From Sphingomonadaceae bacterium (GTDB taxonomy: Bacteria; Pseudomonadota; Alphaproteobacteria; Sphingomonadales; Sphingomonadaceae): a stretch of 64,000 nt of DNA. Where the stretch lies: assembly GCA_009926135.1 (NCBI GenBank), contig RFPL01000002.1, positions 186,001 through 250,000 of the forward strand, given 5' to 3'. The notes beneath the pieces were generated by a model that worked only from the letters and a program-made list of their open reading frames with translations, ran no database searches and was not told the origin of the DNA. Below are positions 20,867 to 30,057 of this stretch, piece after piece (position 1 is the first letter of the stretch; every line of letters begins with the position of its first letter). The position numbers were made by a program, and so were the translations under genes.

Positions 20867-22048
20867 ATGTTCTTCAACTTCATCGACGAACTGCGCAGTG
20901 CAGGCATCCAGGCGAGCTTCAAGGAGCACTTGGTGCTGCTCGAAGCGCTCGACAAGGATGTGATCGAGCAGACGCCCGAGCAGTTCTATTACCTGTCGCG
21001 CGCCATTTTCGTGAAGGATGAAGGCCTGCTCGACAAGTTCGACCAGGTCTTCAACAAGGTTTTCAAGGGCATCCTGACGGACTACGGCCAGAACCCGGTC
21101 GACATTCCCGAGGACTGGCTGAAGGCCGTCGCGGAGAAGTTCCTGACCCCCGAGGAAATGGAAGCGATCAAGTCCCTCGGGTCCTGGGAAGAGATCATGG
21201 AGACGCTCAAGAAGCGGCTCGAGGAACAGCAAAAGCGGCACCAGGGCGGCAACAAGTGGGTCGGCACGGGTGGGACCAGCCCTTATGGCAATGCCGGCTA
21301 CAACCCCGAAGGTGTGCGGATCGGCGGCGAAAGCAAGCACAAGCGCGCGCTGAAGGTCTGGGAAAAGCGCGAGTTCCAGAACCTCGACAACACCCGTGAA
21401 CTGGGCACCCGCAACATCAAGGTCGCCCTGCGCCGGCTGCGCCGCTTTGCGCGCGAGGGCAATCCGGACGAGCTGGACCTTGAAGGCACGATCGAGGGCA
21501 CGGCCAAGCAGGGCTGGCTCGACATCCGGATGCGCGCCGAACGCAAGAACGCGGTCAAGGTCCTGCTGTTCCTGGACGTTGGCGGATCGATGGACCCGTT
21601 CATCAAGCTGGTCGAAGAGCTGTTCAGCGCGGCGACAACCGAGTTCAAGAACCTGGAGTTCTTCTACTTCCACAACTGCCTGTACGAAGGCGTCTGGAAG
21701 GACAACAAGCGGCGCTGGTCAGAGCGGACCAATACCTGGGATATCCTCCACAAGTACGGCCACGACTACAAGGTGATCTTCGTCGGCGATGCGGCGATGA
21801 GCCCTTACGAAATCACCCATCCGGGTGGCTCGGTCGAACACTTCAACGAGGAAGCCGGTGCAGTCTGGCTGCAGCGCATGGCGCACGTCTATCCGGCCAC
21901 CGTCTGGCTCAACCCGGTGCCTGAAAAGCAGTGGGGCTATTCGCAGAGCACCAAGGTGATCAAGGAAATGGTCGGCGGCAACATGTTCCCGCTGACGCTG
22001 GACGGCCTGGACGGCGCAATGCGCGAGTTGACCCGCAAGAAGCACTAG
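20867..22048 (+). CDS. VWA-domain protein, CoxE-like partner of MoxR
   Basis: 393-aa cytoplasmic protein. The N-terminal helical region (FFNFIDELRSAGIQASFKEHLVLLEALD) is typical of CoxE/VWA partners of MoxR. The C-terminal VWA fold contains VLLFLDVGGSMDPFIK, a MIDAS-like motif reading DxGxS instead of DxSxS. MoxR/VWA pairs act in metal insertion or complex maturation (for example CO dehydrogenase, nitric oxide reductase), but no such enzyme is encoded here. Starts 4 nt after DUF817. Confidence 0.9.
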   Translation: MFFNFIDELRSAGIQASFKEHLVLLEALDKDVIEQTPEQFYYLSRAIFVKDEGLLDKFDQVFNKVFKGILTDYGQNPVDIPEDWLKAVAEKFLTPEEMEAIKSLGSWEEIMETLKKRLEEQQKRHQGGNKWVGTGGTSPYGNAGYNPEGVRIGGESKHKRALKVWEKREFQNLDNTRELGTRNIKVALRRLRRFAREGNPDELDLEGTIEGTAKQGWLDIRMRAERKNAVKVLLFLDVGGSMDPFIKLVEELFSAATTEFKNLEFFYFHNCLYEGVWKDNKRRWSERTNTWDILHKYGHDYKVIFVGDAAMSPYEITHPGGSVEHFNEEAGAVWLQRMAHVYPATVWLNPVPEKQWGYSQSTKVIKEMVGGNMFPLTLDGLDGAMRELTRKKH

Positions 22049-22065
22049 GCCGGTAGCGGTAAGCT

Positions 22066-22665
22066 CTACCGGCGCTGGTCAAGACAGCCGACCAGCGGAT
22101 CCGCTTCCTCGTAGTCCCTGATCTGGGATAGCTGCGCAGCAAGCGTCCGGCGCTCCTCGGGGGTCCATTCGGAGATTTCCCGGATCAGCACCGCGGTGAG
22201 CTCGGCGCGGCTGAAGGTCGGGGCCTTCTGCTCACGCCGGATGGCTTGCCGGACAAAGGTGATCGCGAAGTAGCCGCCGACGGCTGCGGCAAAATAGCCA
22301 AGCCAGACAAGCACCCAGCGCAGGTTGCGGGAGAACACCGCCTCGGTGCGATTGTCGACCAGCAGATCATAGCCGACGCGGAACGCCAGCAGGGCAAGTA
22401 TGCCCGCACCCGCCACCCACGCCACCGCCAGCAGCCGCTCAGGCCAGCCTCTTGCCGGAACGCGGGCCGCGCGGCCGACCGCAAGGATAAAGAACCCTGC
22501 GCCCGCGCTGGTAGCGATAAAGCGCTGAAGGCTGAACAGGTCGCCCGGGTTCGCCGGGTCGAGCACGGCGCGAAGCGAAAACACCAGATAGGTCGCAACC
22601 AGCAGTCCTGCGCCAATTAGCAGGGCGATCTGGCGATCATGCTGGAATCGGTTTGCGGCAAGCAT
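22066..22665 (-). CDS. small integral membrane protein of unknown function
   Basis: 199 aa from ATG 22665 (MLAANRFQHDRQIALL), preceded by GGAGTCT; the longer track ORF adds an unsupported low-complexity stretch. Four hydrophobic segments occupy residues about 10-140, and a soluble tail (SEWTPEERRTLAAQLSQIRDYEE) follows. I do not recognise the family. Convergent with the VWA gene and divergent from the LigB dioxygenase. Confidence 0.7.
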   Translation of the reverse strand: MLAANRFQHDRQIALLIGAGLLVATYLVFSLRAVLDPANPGDLFSLQRFIATSAGAGFFILAVGRAARVPARGWPERLLAVAWVAGAGILALLAFRVGYDLLVDNRTEAVFSRNLRWVLVWLGYFAAAVGGYFAITFVRQAIRREQKAPTFSRAELTAVLIREISEWTPEERRTLAAQLSQIRDYEEADPLVGCLDQRR

Positions 22666-22845
22666 TGGTCGGGAGACTCCTGTAAGAACTTGCAGGCCGC
22701 TTGGCGGGTCTTGCCCCAGCCCGCCAAGCCCTTTTCGACGGACGGCAGGTACAGCAGGGATGAACCCCCGCGACGCCGCTTCGGGTTTCGGCGGCCAAAG
22801 AAAAGCTTGGCTTGATTGCGCAGCCACCGGGTCCATCTAGAACCC

Positions 22846-23640
22846 ATGATAAACCGCCTCCCCACCCTGTTCCTTGGTCACGGCTCACCGATGACCGTGA
22901 TTACCGATGGCCCAGAACGCCGCGCCTGGCAGGCACTGGGTCAATCCCTGCCTCGTCCCAAGGCAATTCTGGTGATCTCGGCGCATTGGGAGACGCAGGG
23001 CAAGACCCACCTGACTGCCGGCCCTGCTCCGCGGACGATCCATGACTTCGGTGGCTTTCCGGATGAACTCTATGCGATCCAGTATCCGGCACCTGGCTCG
23101 CCCGAACTGGTCGACCGGATCATCGAATTGCTGGGCGCGGACCGAGCGACTGCCGACGATACCTGGGGCTTCGATCACGGGGCCTGGGGGGTGGTGCAGC
23201 CAATGTACCCGGCGGCCGATGTTCCGCTGGTGGTAATGAGCCTCGACCGCGCGCTGTCGCCGGAGCAGCACCTTGAAGTGGCCAGGTCGCTCGCTCCGCT
23301 GCGGGATGAAGGCGTGCTGATCATCGGCAGCGGCAATGTGGTTCATAACCTGCGCCTGTGGCGGCAATTCGCCGGCACTGTGCCGGATTGGGCCCGCGCT
23401 TTTCAGGACAGGATCAACGCAGCGGTCGGCAATGCGGACCATGCGGCCCTAACCACATTTGCGGCAGACGATCAGGCTGCCAGCGCCGCGATCAACAGCG
23501 GCGAACACTATCTGCCTTTGCTCTATGCGGTCGGAGCGCGGCTGCCGGGTGACGGTACGGCGGCATTCAGCGACTCGATCGATGGCGCGCTCTCCATGAC
23601 CAGCTACCTGATCGGTGACACTGCGCTGCTGTCGACCTGA
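22846..23640 (+). CDS. class III extradiol dioxygenase, 4,5-DOPA dioxygenase (LigB/YgiD) family
   Basis: 264-aa non-heme metal dioxygenase-family protein. LigB-fold histidines are visible in FLGHGSPM, VISAHWE, GFDHGAWGV and GSGNVVHNL. The closest characterised group is YgiD/4,5-DOPA extradiol dioxygenase, with a conserved active site but often unknown natural substrate. Start ATG 22846 (MINRLPTLFLGHG); the upstream ten track residues are unlikely. Free-standing, with no aromatic-degradation genes nearby. Confidence 0.9.
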   Translation: MINRLPTLFLGHGSPMTVITDGPERRAWQALGQSLPRPKAILVISAHWETQGKTHLTAGPAPRTIHDFGGFPDELYAIQYPAPGSPELVDRIIELLGADRATADDTWGFDHGAWGVVQPMYPAADVPLVVMSLDRALSPEQHLEVARSLAPLRDEGVLIIGSGNVVHNLRLWRQFAGTVPDWARAFQDRINAAVGNADHAALTTFAADDQAASAAINSGEHYLPLLYAVGARLPGDGTAAFSDSIDGALSMTSYLIGDTALLST

Positions 23641-23705
23641 TCCGAAACTGTGGACCGAACCCGGCGCTGCTGGCCGCGGCGCGGCGCGCGGGCTAACAGG
23701 CAGTC

Positions 23706-24509
23706 ATGGACAGCCAACTGCTTATCATCTGCCTGCTCACGGCGGCGATCAACCTCATCGGCACCCTGGCTTATGCCGCGCGGATCGCCGGCGTGCGGAC
23801 GCGCCGGATCGCGATGAGCTTTGCCCTGTTCAACATCCTGGTCCTGGTCAGCCGCACCTCTAATTCGTTCCTCGGGCCGTTCCTGGCCAAGCGGATCGAA
23901 CTGCGCATCTCGCAGGGCGGCGGCGAAGCCCTGCTGTTCGATTTCCACCTCGTGCTGACTTCCGCATCGCTGGCGGTACTGATCGGGATCCTGCTGGTGC
24001 CGACCGGACAGCGCCTGTTCGCTTCGGCCATTGCCTATTTTCAGGAGCATCGCTCCACCACGCGGATGCTGCTGCGCACCGCGACCCCGGCGGGCCTCAG
24101 CACCCTGCGCCGCGCGCTGACCCCGCCCAGCCCGAAGGTGCTGCGCGAGCTGGTCAAGAAGCGCGGCGTCGGCTGGGGCGTACTGCTGGCCAATTGCCTG
24201 GCCCAGGCACTTATCACGGTGGGCGTGGTCGCCTCGCTTTACGCCGGATACTTGAACCCCGAATTCCGCGTGACAGCCTCGCAGCTATCGGCCGTGGTCA
24301 ACGGGTTCGCGACGATCCTGCTGTTCGCACTGATCGATCCGCAGCTTTCGGTGATGACCGACGACGTGGTCGAAGGACGGGTCAGCGAGGCGCTGTTCCG
24401 CCGCACGATCGTCTGGATCAGCCTCAGCCGGCTGGCGGGTACCGTGCTGGCACAACTGCTGTTCCTGCCGGCCGCCCAGGCCGTCGCCTGGATCGCCAAC
24501 TACGTCTGA
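23706..24509 (+). CDS. amj: Amj-family lipid II flippase (DUF2837)
   Basis: 267-aa membrane protein resembling Amj (YdaH) of Bacillus subtilis, an alternative lipid II flippase unrelated to MurJ. Family features: LIGTLAYAARIAGVRTRRIA followed by FNILVLVSRTSNSFLGPFLAKRI, and several further membrane segments (LLANCLAQALITVGVVASLYAG, VNGFATILLFALIDPQLSVMTDD). Recognition is from memory of the family; the flippase role in this organism is inferred. It stands alone and is convergent with an MFS gene (4 nt gap). Confidence 0.8.
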   Translation: MDSQLLIICLLTAAINLIGTLAYAARIAGVRTRRIAMSFALFNILVLVSRTSNSFLGPFLAKRIELRISQGGGEALLFDFHLVLTSASLAVLIGILLVPTGQRLFASAIAYFQEHRSTTRMLLRTATPAGLSTLRRALTPPSPKVLRELVKKRGVGWGVLLANCLAQALITVGVVASLYAGYLNPEFRVTASQLSAVVNGFATILLFALIDPQLSVMTDDVVEGRVSEALFRRTIVWISLSRLAGTVLAQLLFLPAAQAVAWIANYV

Positions 24510-24513
24510 AGCC

Positions 24514-25815
24514 TCAGCCCTTCTGGTCAAGCTCCGCATTCAGCCGCAGGCTGCAGCGCCAGAAGAAGAAAGCCGGGATCAGCCCCAGCCAGGCTGCGCC
24601 GAACAAGACGTAGCGCACGGAGTCTGCCCCGTATTCCGGCTTCAGCCATTGCGAGATCATCCCGAAGAACAACGGCCCCAAGCCCAGCCCGATCAGGTTC
24701 TGGCAGAACAACATCAAGGCTGCGGCAATCGCCCGCGCCCGCATCGGCACCAGGCCCTGGGTGCTGGAATAGCACGGACCATAATAGAGCGAATTGAGCA
24801 CGGTCGGGATCATCAGCATCAGCAAGGCGATGCGCCAGTCGGTCATGAAATAGGCAGTAAAGGCCATCGGCGCGGCGACGACCATGCCAATCGCCGGCGC
24901 TGTCATCACATGACGGCGATTGATCTTACCGAACCGGTCGGCCAGCCAGCCACCGAGCCAGGTGCCGAATGCGCCGGCCACCCCGCCCCACAGCCCGAAC
25001 CAGAAGCCAACCTCGCCGGGGGTCAGGCCGTGGCTGCGCTGGAAGAAGATCGTGGTCCAGGTCGCCTTGCCATAGGACAGGAACGCCGCCGACGAGCCGG
25101 CCGCGACCAGCAGCACATAGGCGCGCGAAGACAGGATGCTTTTCAGCGCTTCGCGCGTATCCAGCGTCGGCGCCGTTGATCCTAGATTGAGCGAGGTTCC
25201 GTCCTGCCGCGGCTCCTTGAGCAGCAGCAGCACCACCAGTGCCAGCAGCAGGCCGGGAACGCCCACCCAGATGAACGCCCCGCGCCAGCCCACCGTATCG
25301 GCCAGCACGCCGCCGATCAGCATGCCCAGCAGGCCGCCCAGCGGAATGCCGAGCGAATAGAACGCCAATGCCGATGCCCGGCGTTCAGGCGGAACCTTGT
25401 CAGCAATCAGCGAGTGCGCCGCCGGGGTGCAGCCCGCTTCGCCGACGCCCACGCCGATGCGCGCCAGCAGCAGATGAGCATAGGTAGTTGCCAGCCCACA
25501 CAGCGCCGTCATGCCTGACCACAAGGCCAGGGCCCCGGCGATCAAGCGGCCGCGATGGGTAGTGGGCTTGTCGGCATAGCGGGCAATCGGCAAGCCCAGC
25601 ACGGTATAGAACAGCGCAAAGGCGATCCCGGTCATCAACCCGATCTGGGTATCGGACAGGTCCAGATCCTTGGCGATCGGTTCTGCCAGGATGTTGACGA
25701 TCTGCCGGTCGATGAAATTGAAGATGTAGACGATCAAGAGAAGCCACATGGTCAGCCGGATCGAATCTCCGGCAGCCACGGCCGTGCGGGGTTGCCCCGC
25801 CAAGGCATCACTCAT
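24514..25815 (-). CDS. MFS transporter, spinster-like family
   Basis: 433-aa transporter with 12 predicted membrane segments. Spinster-type signature FNFIDRQIVNILAEPIAKDL in helix 1, then GEAGCTPAAHSLIAD and PPERRASALAFYSLGIPLGGLLG. ATG 25815 (MSDALAGQP) has GAGAGG 7 nt upstream. Last gene of the minus-strand cassette DOMON-like / NamZ-like / AspH-like / MFS, though a gap of 100 nt may hold its own promoter. Substrate unknown. Confidence 0.9.
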   Translation of the reverse strand: MSDALAGQPRTAVAAGDSIRLTMWLLLIVYIFNFIDRQIVNILAEPIAKDLDLSDTQIGLMTGIAFALFYTVLGLPIARYADKPTTHRGRLIAGALALWSGMTALCGLATTYAHLLLARIGVGVGEAGCTPAAHSLIADKVPPERRASALAFYSLGIPLGGLLGMLIGGVLADTVGWRGAFIWVGVPGLLLALVVLLLLKEPRQDGTSLNLGSTAPTLDTREALKSILSSRAYVLLVAAGSSAAFLSYGKATWTTIFFQRSHGLTPGEVGFWFGLWGGVAGAFGTWLGGWLADRFGKINRRHVMTAPAIGMVVAAPMAFTAYFMTDWRIALLMLMIPTVLNSLYYGPCYSSTQGLVPMRARAIAAALMLFCQNLIGLGLGPLFFGMISQWLKPEYGADSVRYVLFGAAWLGLIPAFFFWRCSLRLNAELDQKG

Positions 25816-25915
25816 CGATAATCCTCTCAACCAGGCGATCTTGTGCCGCCGCGAATCCCATCGGTGGCCAAGGTGACGAGCCAGACTGGCGGGGTCAACC
25901 CTGCCATGCAGTCAG

Positions 25916-26932
25916 TCAGGTTGCGTCCACCACCCGGAACAGCGTTTCGATCTGCTGCTGTTCAACCTCGCTCACTTCGGGCCGCCAGACGTCGAAGATC
26001 AGCACCATCCGGTCATGGTCGCTGTCGTTCCAGGCTTCATGCTCGACGGAGTCATCGAAGACCATCAGTTCCCCGACCTTCCACTCACGAGTCTCCTCGC
26101 CAACCCGGAACCCGCAGCCCGGCGGCACCACCAGCGGCAAGTGGCAGATGAAGCGGGCATTGATCATGCCGGTATGTGCCGGAATCCGCGAATGCGGCCG
26201 CAGCAGCGAGAACATTGGCGTCGGCGCGCGGTTGGGGATGCGGCACAGCGGCACCTGACCCTCCAGCGCGGCATGGGTCTGCGGCGTGCGCGCCGTCCGC
26301 TCGGGCAGCGGCGCGCCCTTGTCCGTCAGCTCCCAGGTGCTCCAGTCGGCATTGCCGAGCAGGCCGTGGACATCGCCCTGCGGCCGCCCTTCCTGCAACT
26401 TGGCATAGGGCGTGAACGCTTGCTGATCGGCCAGCAGGTTTAGTGCCTCGGCCAGGATTGTGTCGGTCTTGGCTTCCAGCCCTTCGCGCCAGGGGTAGTC
26501 CGCCGGATCGGCGAACTGCACGTAGGGCATATCGGGATAGTAGTAGGTCTGCGGCAATTGCGGGTATTTGCCGCCATCGCTGGCGCGGGCCCGCTCGCCC
26601 AGCATGATTTCCAGCGATTGCTGGAAGCGCGGATGACGCTCGGCCCTTGTCAGCCCGGCTTGGTCGAGCCCTTCAAGCAGCAACTGGCGTTGACGCCGGC
26701 CGATCCATTCGACGGCAGCCTCAGCCTTGGCCCGCTCACCAAACGAGACCGCGCGACCTTCGAAAGCAAGGTTCACCACACCGCGATACCAGGCCCCTGC
26801 CCCGCGCAGATCGCCCGCCAGCAGCAGGTGATCGGCCTTGGCCAGCATGGCGGCGGAATCGGTCCGGTTGCGGTCGAGGCGGCGCTCGGTCTCGGCCAGG
26901 TCAAAGCGGGGTTCGGGGCGGTCAGGGGTCAT
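25916..26932 (-). CDS. aspartyl/asparaginyl beta-hydroxylase (AspH) domain protein
   Basis: 338-aa Fe(II)/2-oxoglutarate-type dioxygenase. The N-terminal 110 residues are helical, TPR-like. The C-terminal AspH domain has RIPAHTGMINARFICHLPL and ELMVFDDSVEHEAWND with the two iron histidines and RMVLIFDVWRPE with the 2-oxoglutarate arginine. Start ATG 26932; the track start is a TTG two codons earlier. Only a 2-nt gap follows the NamZ-like stop, so the two are coupled. The substrate could be a protein or a small molecule. Confidence 0.87.
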   Translation of the reverse strand: MTPDRPEPRFDLAETERRLDRNRTDSAAMLAKADHLLLAGDLRGAGAWYRGVVNLAFEGRAVSFGERAKAEAAVEWIGRRQRQLLLEGLDQAGLTRAERHPRFQQSLEIMLGERARASDGGKYPQLPQTYYYPDMPYVQFADPADYPWREGLEAKTDTILAEALNLLADQQAFTPYAKLQEGRPQGDVHGLLGNADWSTWELTDKGAPLPERTARTPQTHAALEGQVPLCRIPNRAPTPMFSLLRPHSRIPAHTGMINARFICHLPLVVPPGCGFRVGEETREWKVGELMVFDDSVEHEAWNDSDHDRMVLIFDVWRPEVSEVEQQQIETLFRVVDAT

Positions 26933-26934
26933 CG

Positions 26935-28140
26935 TCAATAGAGCCTGAAAGGTGCGGAGGTTTCGATCCAGCTGGTCTCATCCCGGCCAGCCAGGTGTTC
27001 CAGGTCCCCGGCTTCGGCACTGGCGTCATCGACCCAGTCGCGCAAGGCAGGGCCGCCGTTGATCACGTCGATTGCCAGACGGTCGAACTCGTACTCATAG
27101 GGAAAGTCGCGCCACAGCGCGTATTCGGGATAGATCTGCCGGATCGCCTTGAAGGCCAGCGCCTGCAGCCGCCAGGGCCGGAAGGCGTGATGACCATAGA
27201 AATCGCCCTCAGCATGGATCATCAACCCGTTGCAAAGCGTCTTGGCGTGCTTGTGGAAGGTTGGCTCGAACCACACTTCGCGCACGGCACAGCCTGCCAG
27301 CCACTGCGGGGCCAGTCGCCGCATTTCCGCATGGACCGCTTTGGCATCCACGTCCGGCGCGCCGAACAGCACTTCAAGCGGGCGGGTCGTGCCGCGCCCT
27401 TCGGACAGGGTCGCACCTTCCAGCATCACAGTCCCGGCATAGGCACGGGCCATGTTGAGGCTGGCTGCATTCGGGCTGGGATTGATCCAGATCCGGCTTT
27501 CGGGCCAGCCCCAGCCCGGTCCAGCTTCCGGCATCCAGCCCTGCATGGTGATGACGCGGTACGGCACGTCGAGCTTGTTCTCGGCAATGAACCACTGCCC
27601 CATCTCGCCCAGCGTCAGCCCGTGGCGCATCGGCATTGGTCCGGCGCCGACAAAGCTTTCCTGCCCTGGCACCAGCAGCGTACCTTCCACCGGACGACCG
27701 GCGGGATTGGGCCGATCGAGCACCCAGACTTCCTTGCCGGTGCCCGCGGCGGCTTCCAGCAGGTACAGCAATGTCGTGACGAAAGTGTAGATCCGGCAGC
27801 CCAGGTCCTGCAGATCAAACAGGAAGACATCGGCAGTCGACATCATCTGCCCGCTCGGGCGGCGCACTTCGCCATAAAGGCTGAACACCGGGATATTGTA
27901 GTGCGGGTCAAGCTCGTCGGCGCTCTCGACCATGTTGTCCTGCTTGTCGCCCTTCAGGCCGTGCTGCGGGCCGAAGGCGGCCGTGACGTTGATCCCGGCT
28001 GCGATCAGGGCATCGAGCGAATGGGTCAGATCAGCGGTGACGCTGGCCGGGTGCGCCACCAGCGCCACCCGCTTGCCCGCCAGCGGCGCGCGCAGTTCCG
28101 GTTCGGCCAGCAGGCGGTCGATTCCGAACAGCACGCTCAT
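26935..28140 (-). CDS. DUF1343 / NamZ-like exo-beta-N-acetylmuramidase
   Basis: 401 aa of the DUF1343 family. The characterised member NamZ (B. subtilis) removes terminal MurNAc from peptidoglycan fragments. Typical blocks: RVALVAHPASVTADLTHSLD, AFGPQHGLKGDKQDNMVES, VFLFDLQDLGCRIYTFV, VLDRPNPAGRPVEG and LSEGRGTTRPLEVLFGAP. Unlike the secreted B. subtilis enzyme, no signal peptide is visible, so a cytoplasmic role in muropeptide recycling is possible. Start ATG 28140 overlaps the upstream stop (ATGA). Confidence 0.88.
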   Translation of the reverse strand: MSVLFGIDRLLAEPELRAPLAGKRVALVAHPASVTADLTHSLDALIAAGINVTAAFGPQHGLKGDKQDNMVESADELDPHYNIPVFSLYGEVRRPSGQMMSTADVFLFDLQDLGCRIYTFVTTLLYLLEAAAGTGKEVWVLDRPNPAGRPVEGTLLVPGQESFVGAGPMPMRHGLTLGEMGQWFIAENKLDVPYRVITMQGWMPEAGPGWGWPESRIWINPSPNAASLNMARAYAGTVMLEGATLSEGRGTTRPLEVLFGAPDVDAKAVHAEMRRLAPQWLAGCAVREVWFEPTFHKHAKTLCNGLMIHAEGDFYGHHAFRPWRLQALAFKAIRQIYPEYALWRDFPYEYEFDRLAIDVINGGPALRDWVDDASAEAGDLEHLAGRDETSWIETSAPFRLY

Positions 28141-28646
28141 GCCGCCAGCTCCACCGCGCGGCATTCACTGGCGTGGAATTCGGGTGCGCCCGGGCGGAAG
28201 GCCAGCGCCCAGAAGCGGTTTACACCGTCCTCGTCCTCGATGATCCCGTTCAGCGCGACAGTCGCCGGCAGTTGCAGGCCTGAGCGGATGTCGGCAACGA
28301 GGCGCAGTTCGGTGTCGCTGACTTCGATCGTGATCCCCACTTCGGCCGGGGCATCGCGCATCCCTTCGCGAAAAGCGTCGAAATCGTAGCAGGCCCAGCG
28401 GGTTGACGGCGAAAGGTTGAACTCGCGGTAGCTGGTGCCATCATGGCTCCAGAAGATCTCGAAGCAGGTCGTCTTCCAGAGATTGTCATAACGGCCCGGC
28501 GCGGCAATTGTCGGCACGGCAATCTTCGCAATATCGCCGCGCGCCACGAAAGTGGCGCGGCAGCCATCGGCGGTGGAGACGATCTCCGCTTCGATCGTAT
28601 GGATCGAACCGGGCGCGCAATCGGGGTGGAGGACAAGGCTGTGCAT
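28137..28646 (-). CDS. DOMON-like domain protein
   Basis: 169-aa beta-rich protein without signal peptide, resembling DOMON-like ligand-binding proteins. [38 protein letters not shown] is the most characteristic region, the sort seen in carbohydrate- or heme-binding DOMON folds. First gene of the cassette with the NamZ-like hydrolase, coupled by ATGA. A role in sugar binding is a guess from fold and neighbour. Divergent from tyrS with 92 nt between. Confidence 0.75.
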   Translation of the reverse strand: MHSLVLHPDCAPGSIHTIEAEIVSTADGCRATFVARGDIAKIAVPTIAAPGRYDNLWKTTCFEIFWSHDGTSYREFNLSPSTRWACYDFDAFREGMRDAPAEVGITIEVSDTELRLVADIRSGLQLPATVALNGIIEDEDGVNRFWALAFRPGAPEFHASECRAVELAA

Positions 28647-28699
28647 CGCCGCCTAATGCCCGCTGCCCTATCCGGCATCAAGCGGCACGTCATGCGGCA

Positions 28700-28728
28700 C
28701 TTGGGCTTGTCCGCAAGCGCTGCTATGG
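28700..28728 (+). promoter_or_regulatory. predicted tyrS promoter, near-leaderless
   Basis: CTTGGG, 17 nt, CTATGG. The start would be near 28735, only about four bases before the tyrS ATG, which lacks a clear SD. Confidence 0.4.
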
Positions 28729-28738
28729 GCGCGGCGCA

Positions 28739-29959
28739 ATGACTTACCAATCCAGCCTCCTGCGCCTGCTCGATGAGCGTGGCTACGTCCACCAGATGAC
28801 CGATCCCGCGGGCCTTGATGCGCTCGCCGCCAGGCAGGTCGTCCCCGGTTATATCGGCTTTGATGCGACCGCACCGTCGCTCCACGTCGGCAGCCTCGTC
28901 CAGATCATGCTGCTGCGGCGCCTGCAACAGGCCGGTCACAAGCCGGTGGTGCTGATGGGCGGCGGAACGACCAGGATCGGCGATCCCACGGGCCGCGACG
29001 AAAGCCGCAAGATGCTGAGCGATGCGGTGATCGAAGCCAACATCGCTTCGATCCGCACGATCTTCGAACGTTTCCTGACTTTCGGCGACGGACCGACTGA
29101 CGCGATCATGGTCAACAACCACGATTGGTTGGGCCAGCTGGGCTACATCCAGCTGCTGCAGGAAGTGGGCACGCACTTCACGGTCAACCGGATGCTGACC
29201 TTTGATTCGGTCAAGCTGCGGCTGGAGCGCGAGCAGCCGATGACCTTCCTGGAATTCAACTACATGATCCTCCAGGGTTATGACTTCCGCCATCTGGCCA
29301 AGAATGACGGTGTACGCCTCCAAATGGGCGGCAGCGACCAGTGGGGCAATATCGTCAACGGGATCGAGCTGTCGCGCCGGATGGATGGTACCGAGGTGTT
29401 CGGTGTCACCACCCCGCTGCTGACCACGGCCGATGGGGCCAAGATGGGCAAGACGGCGGCAGGTGCCGTGTGGCTCAACGACGACGCCCTGCCGGCCTAC
29501 GATTTCTGGCAATACTGGCGCAACGCCGATGACCGCGACGTCGGCAAGTTCCTGCGCCTGTTCACGGATCTCCCGCTGGACGAGATTGCCCGGCTAGAGA
29601 CGCTGGAAGGTGCCGAGATCAACCAGGCCAAGATCGTGCTGGCCAACGAAGTGACCCGGTTGTGCCGCGGCGAGGAAGCCGCAGCCGCTGCCGAAGCGAC
29701 TGCCGCTGCCACTTTCGCGGGTGGCGGCGTCGGCGAGGACCTGCCCGAACTGACCTTGCCGGGCGATGGCATCAGCCTGGTCGACGCACTGGTCGGGATC
29801 GGCTTTGCGGCCAGCCGGGGTGAGGCCAAGCGGCTGATCACCGGTGGCGGCGCCCGGTTGGACGGTGAATCCGTTACCGATGAAGCGCATCATATTACGG
29901 GTGGTTCCGAGGTACGGATTTCAGCCGGAAAAAAGAAGCATGGGGTGCTCCGTCCATAG
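28739..29959 (+). CDS. tyrS: tyrosyl-tRNA synthetase
   Basis: Class I synthetase charging tRNA-Tyr. ATG 28739 ([19 protein letters not shown]) gives 406 aa; the upstream track residues are antisense to the DOMON gene. Visible motifs: HVGSL (HIGH equivalent, [11 protein letters not shown]), [23 protein letters not shown], and KMGKT (KMSKS equivalent, [11 protein letters not shown]). The C-terminal S4 RNA-binding domain reads [20 protein letters not shown]. Confidence 0.98.
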   Translation: MTYQSSLLRLLDERGYVHQMTDPAGLDALAARQVVPGYIGFDATAPSLHVGSLVQIMLLRRLQQAGHKPVVLMGGGTTRIGDPTGRDESRKMLSDAVIEANIASIRTIFERFLTFGDGPTDAIMVNNHDWLGQLGYIQLLQEVGTHFTVNRMLTFDSVKLRLEREQPMTFLEFNYMILQGYDFRHLAKNDGVRLQMGGSDQWGNIVNGIELSRRMDGTEVFGVTTPLLTTADGAKMGKTAAGAVWLNDDALPAYDFWQYWRNADDRDVGKFLRLFTDLPLDEIARLETLEGAEINQAKIVLANEVTRLCRGEEAAAAAEATAAATFAGGGVGEDLPELTLPGDGISLVDALVGIGFAASRGEAKRLITGGGARLDGESVTDEAHHITGGSEVRISAGKKKHGVLRP

Positions 29960-30057
29960 TAACCGGCTGCGATATAGTAGTTTTTACCAGTTTACCCTTT
30001 ATTTGCCCATTGCCTGCACAATAGCATCAGTTTCAACCTGATGGAGGCGCGCCGAGC

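Noticed and set aside
20867-22048. Degenerate, inactive VWA domain
   Set aside because: DVGGSMD replaces DxSxS, but to my knowledge this form is common in the CoxE-like family, so it is not evidence of decay.
26647-28389. 580-aa plus-strand ORF
   Set aside because: Antisense to the AspH-like, NamZ-like and DOMON-like genes, which have family motifs and coupled starts.
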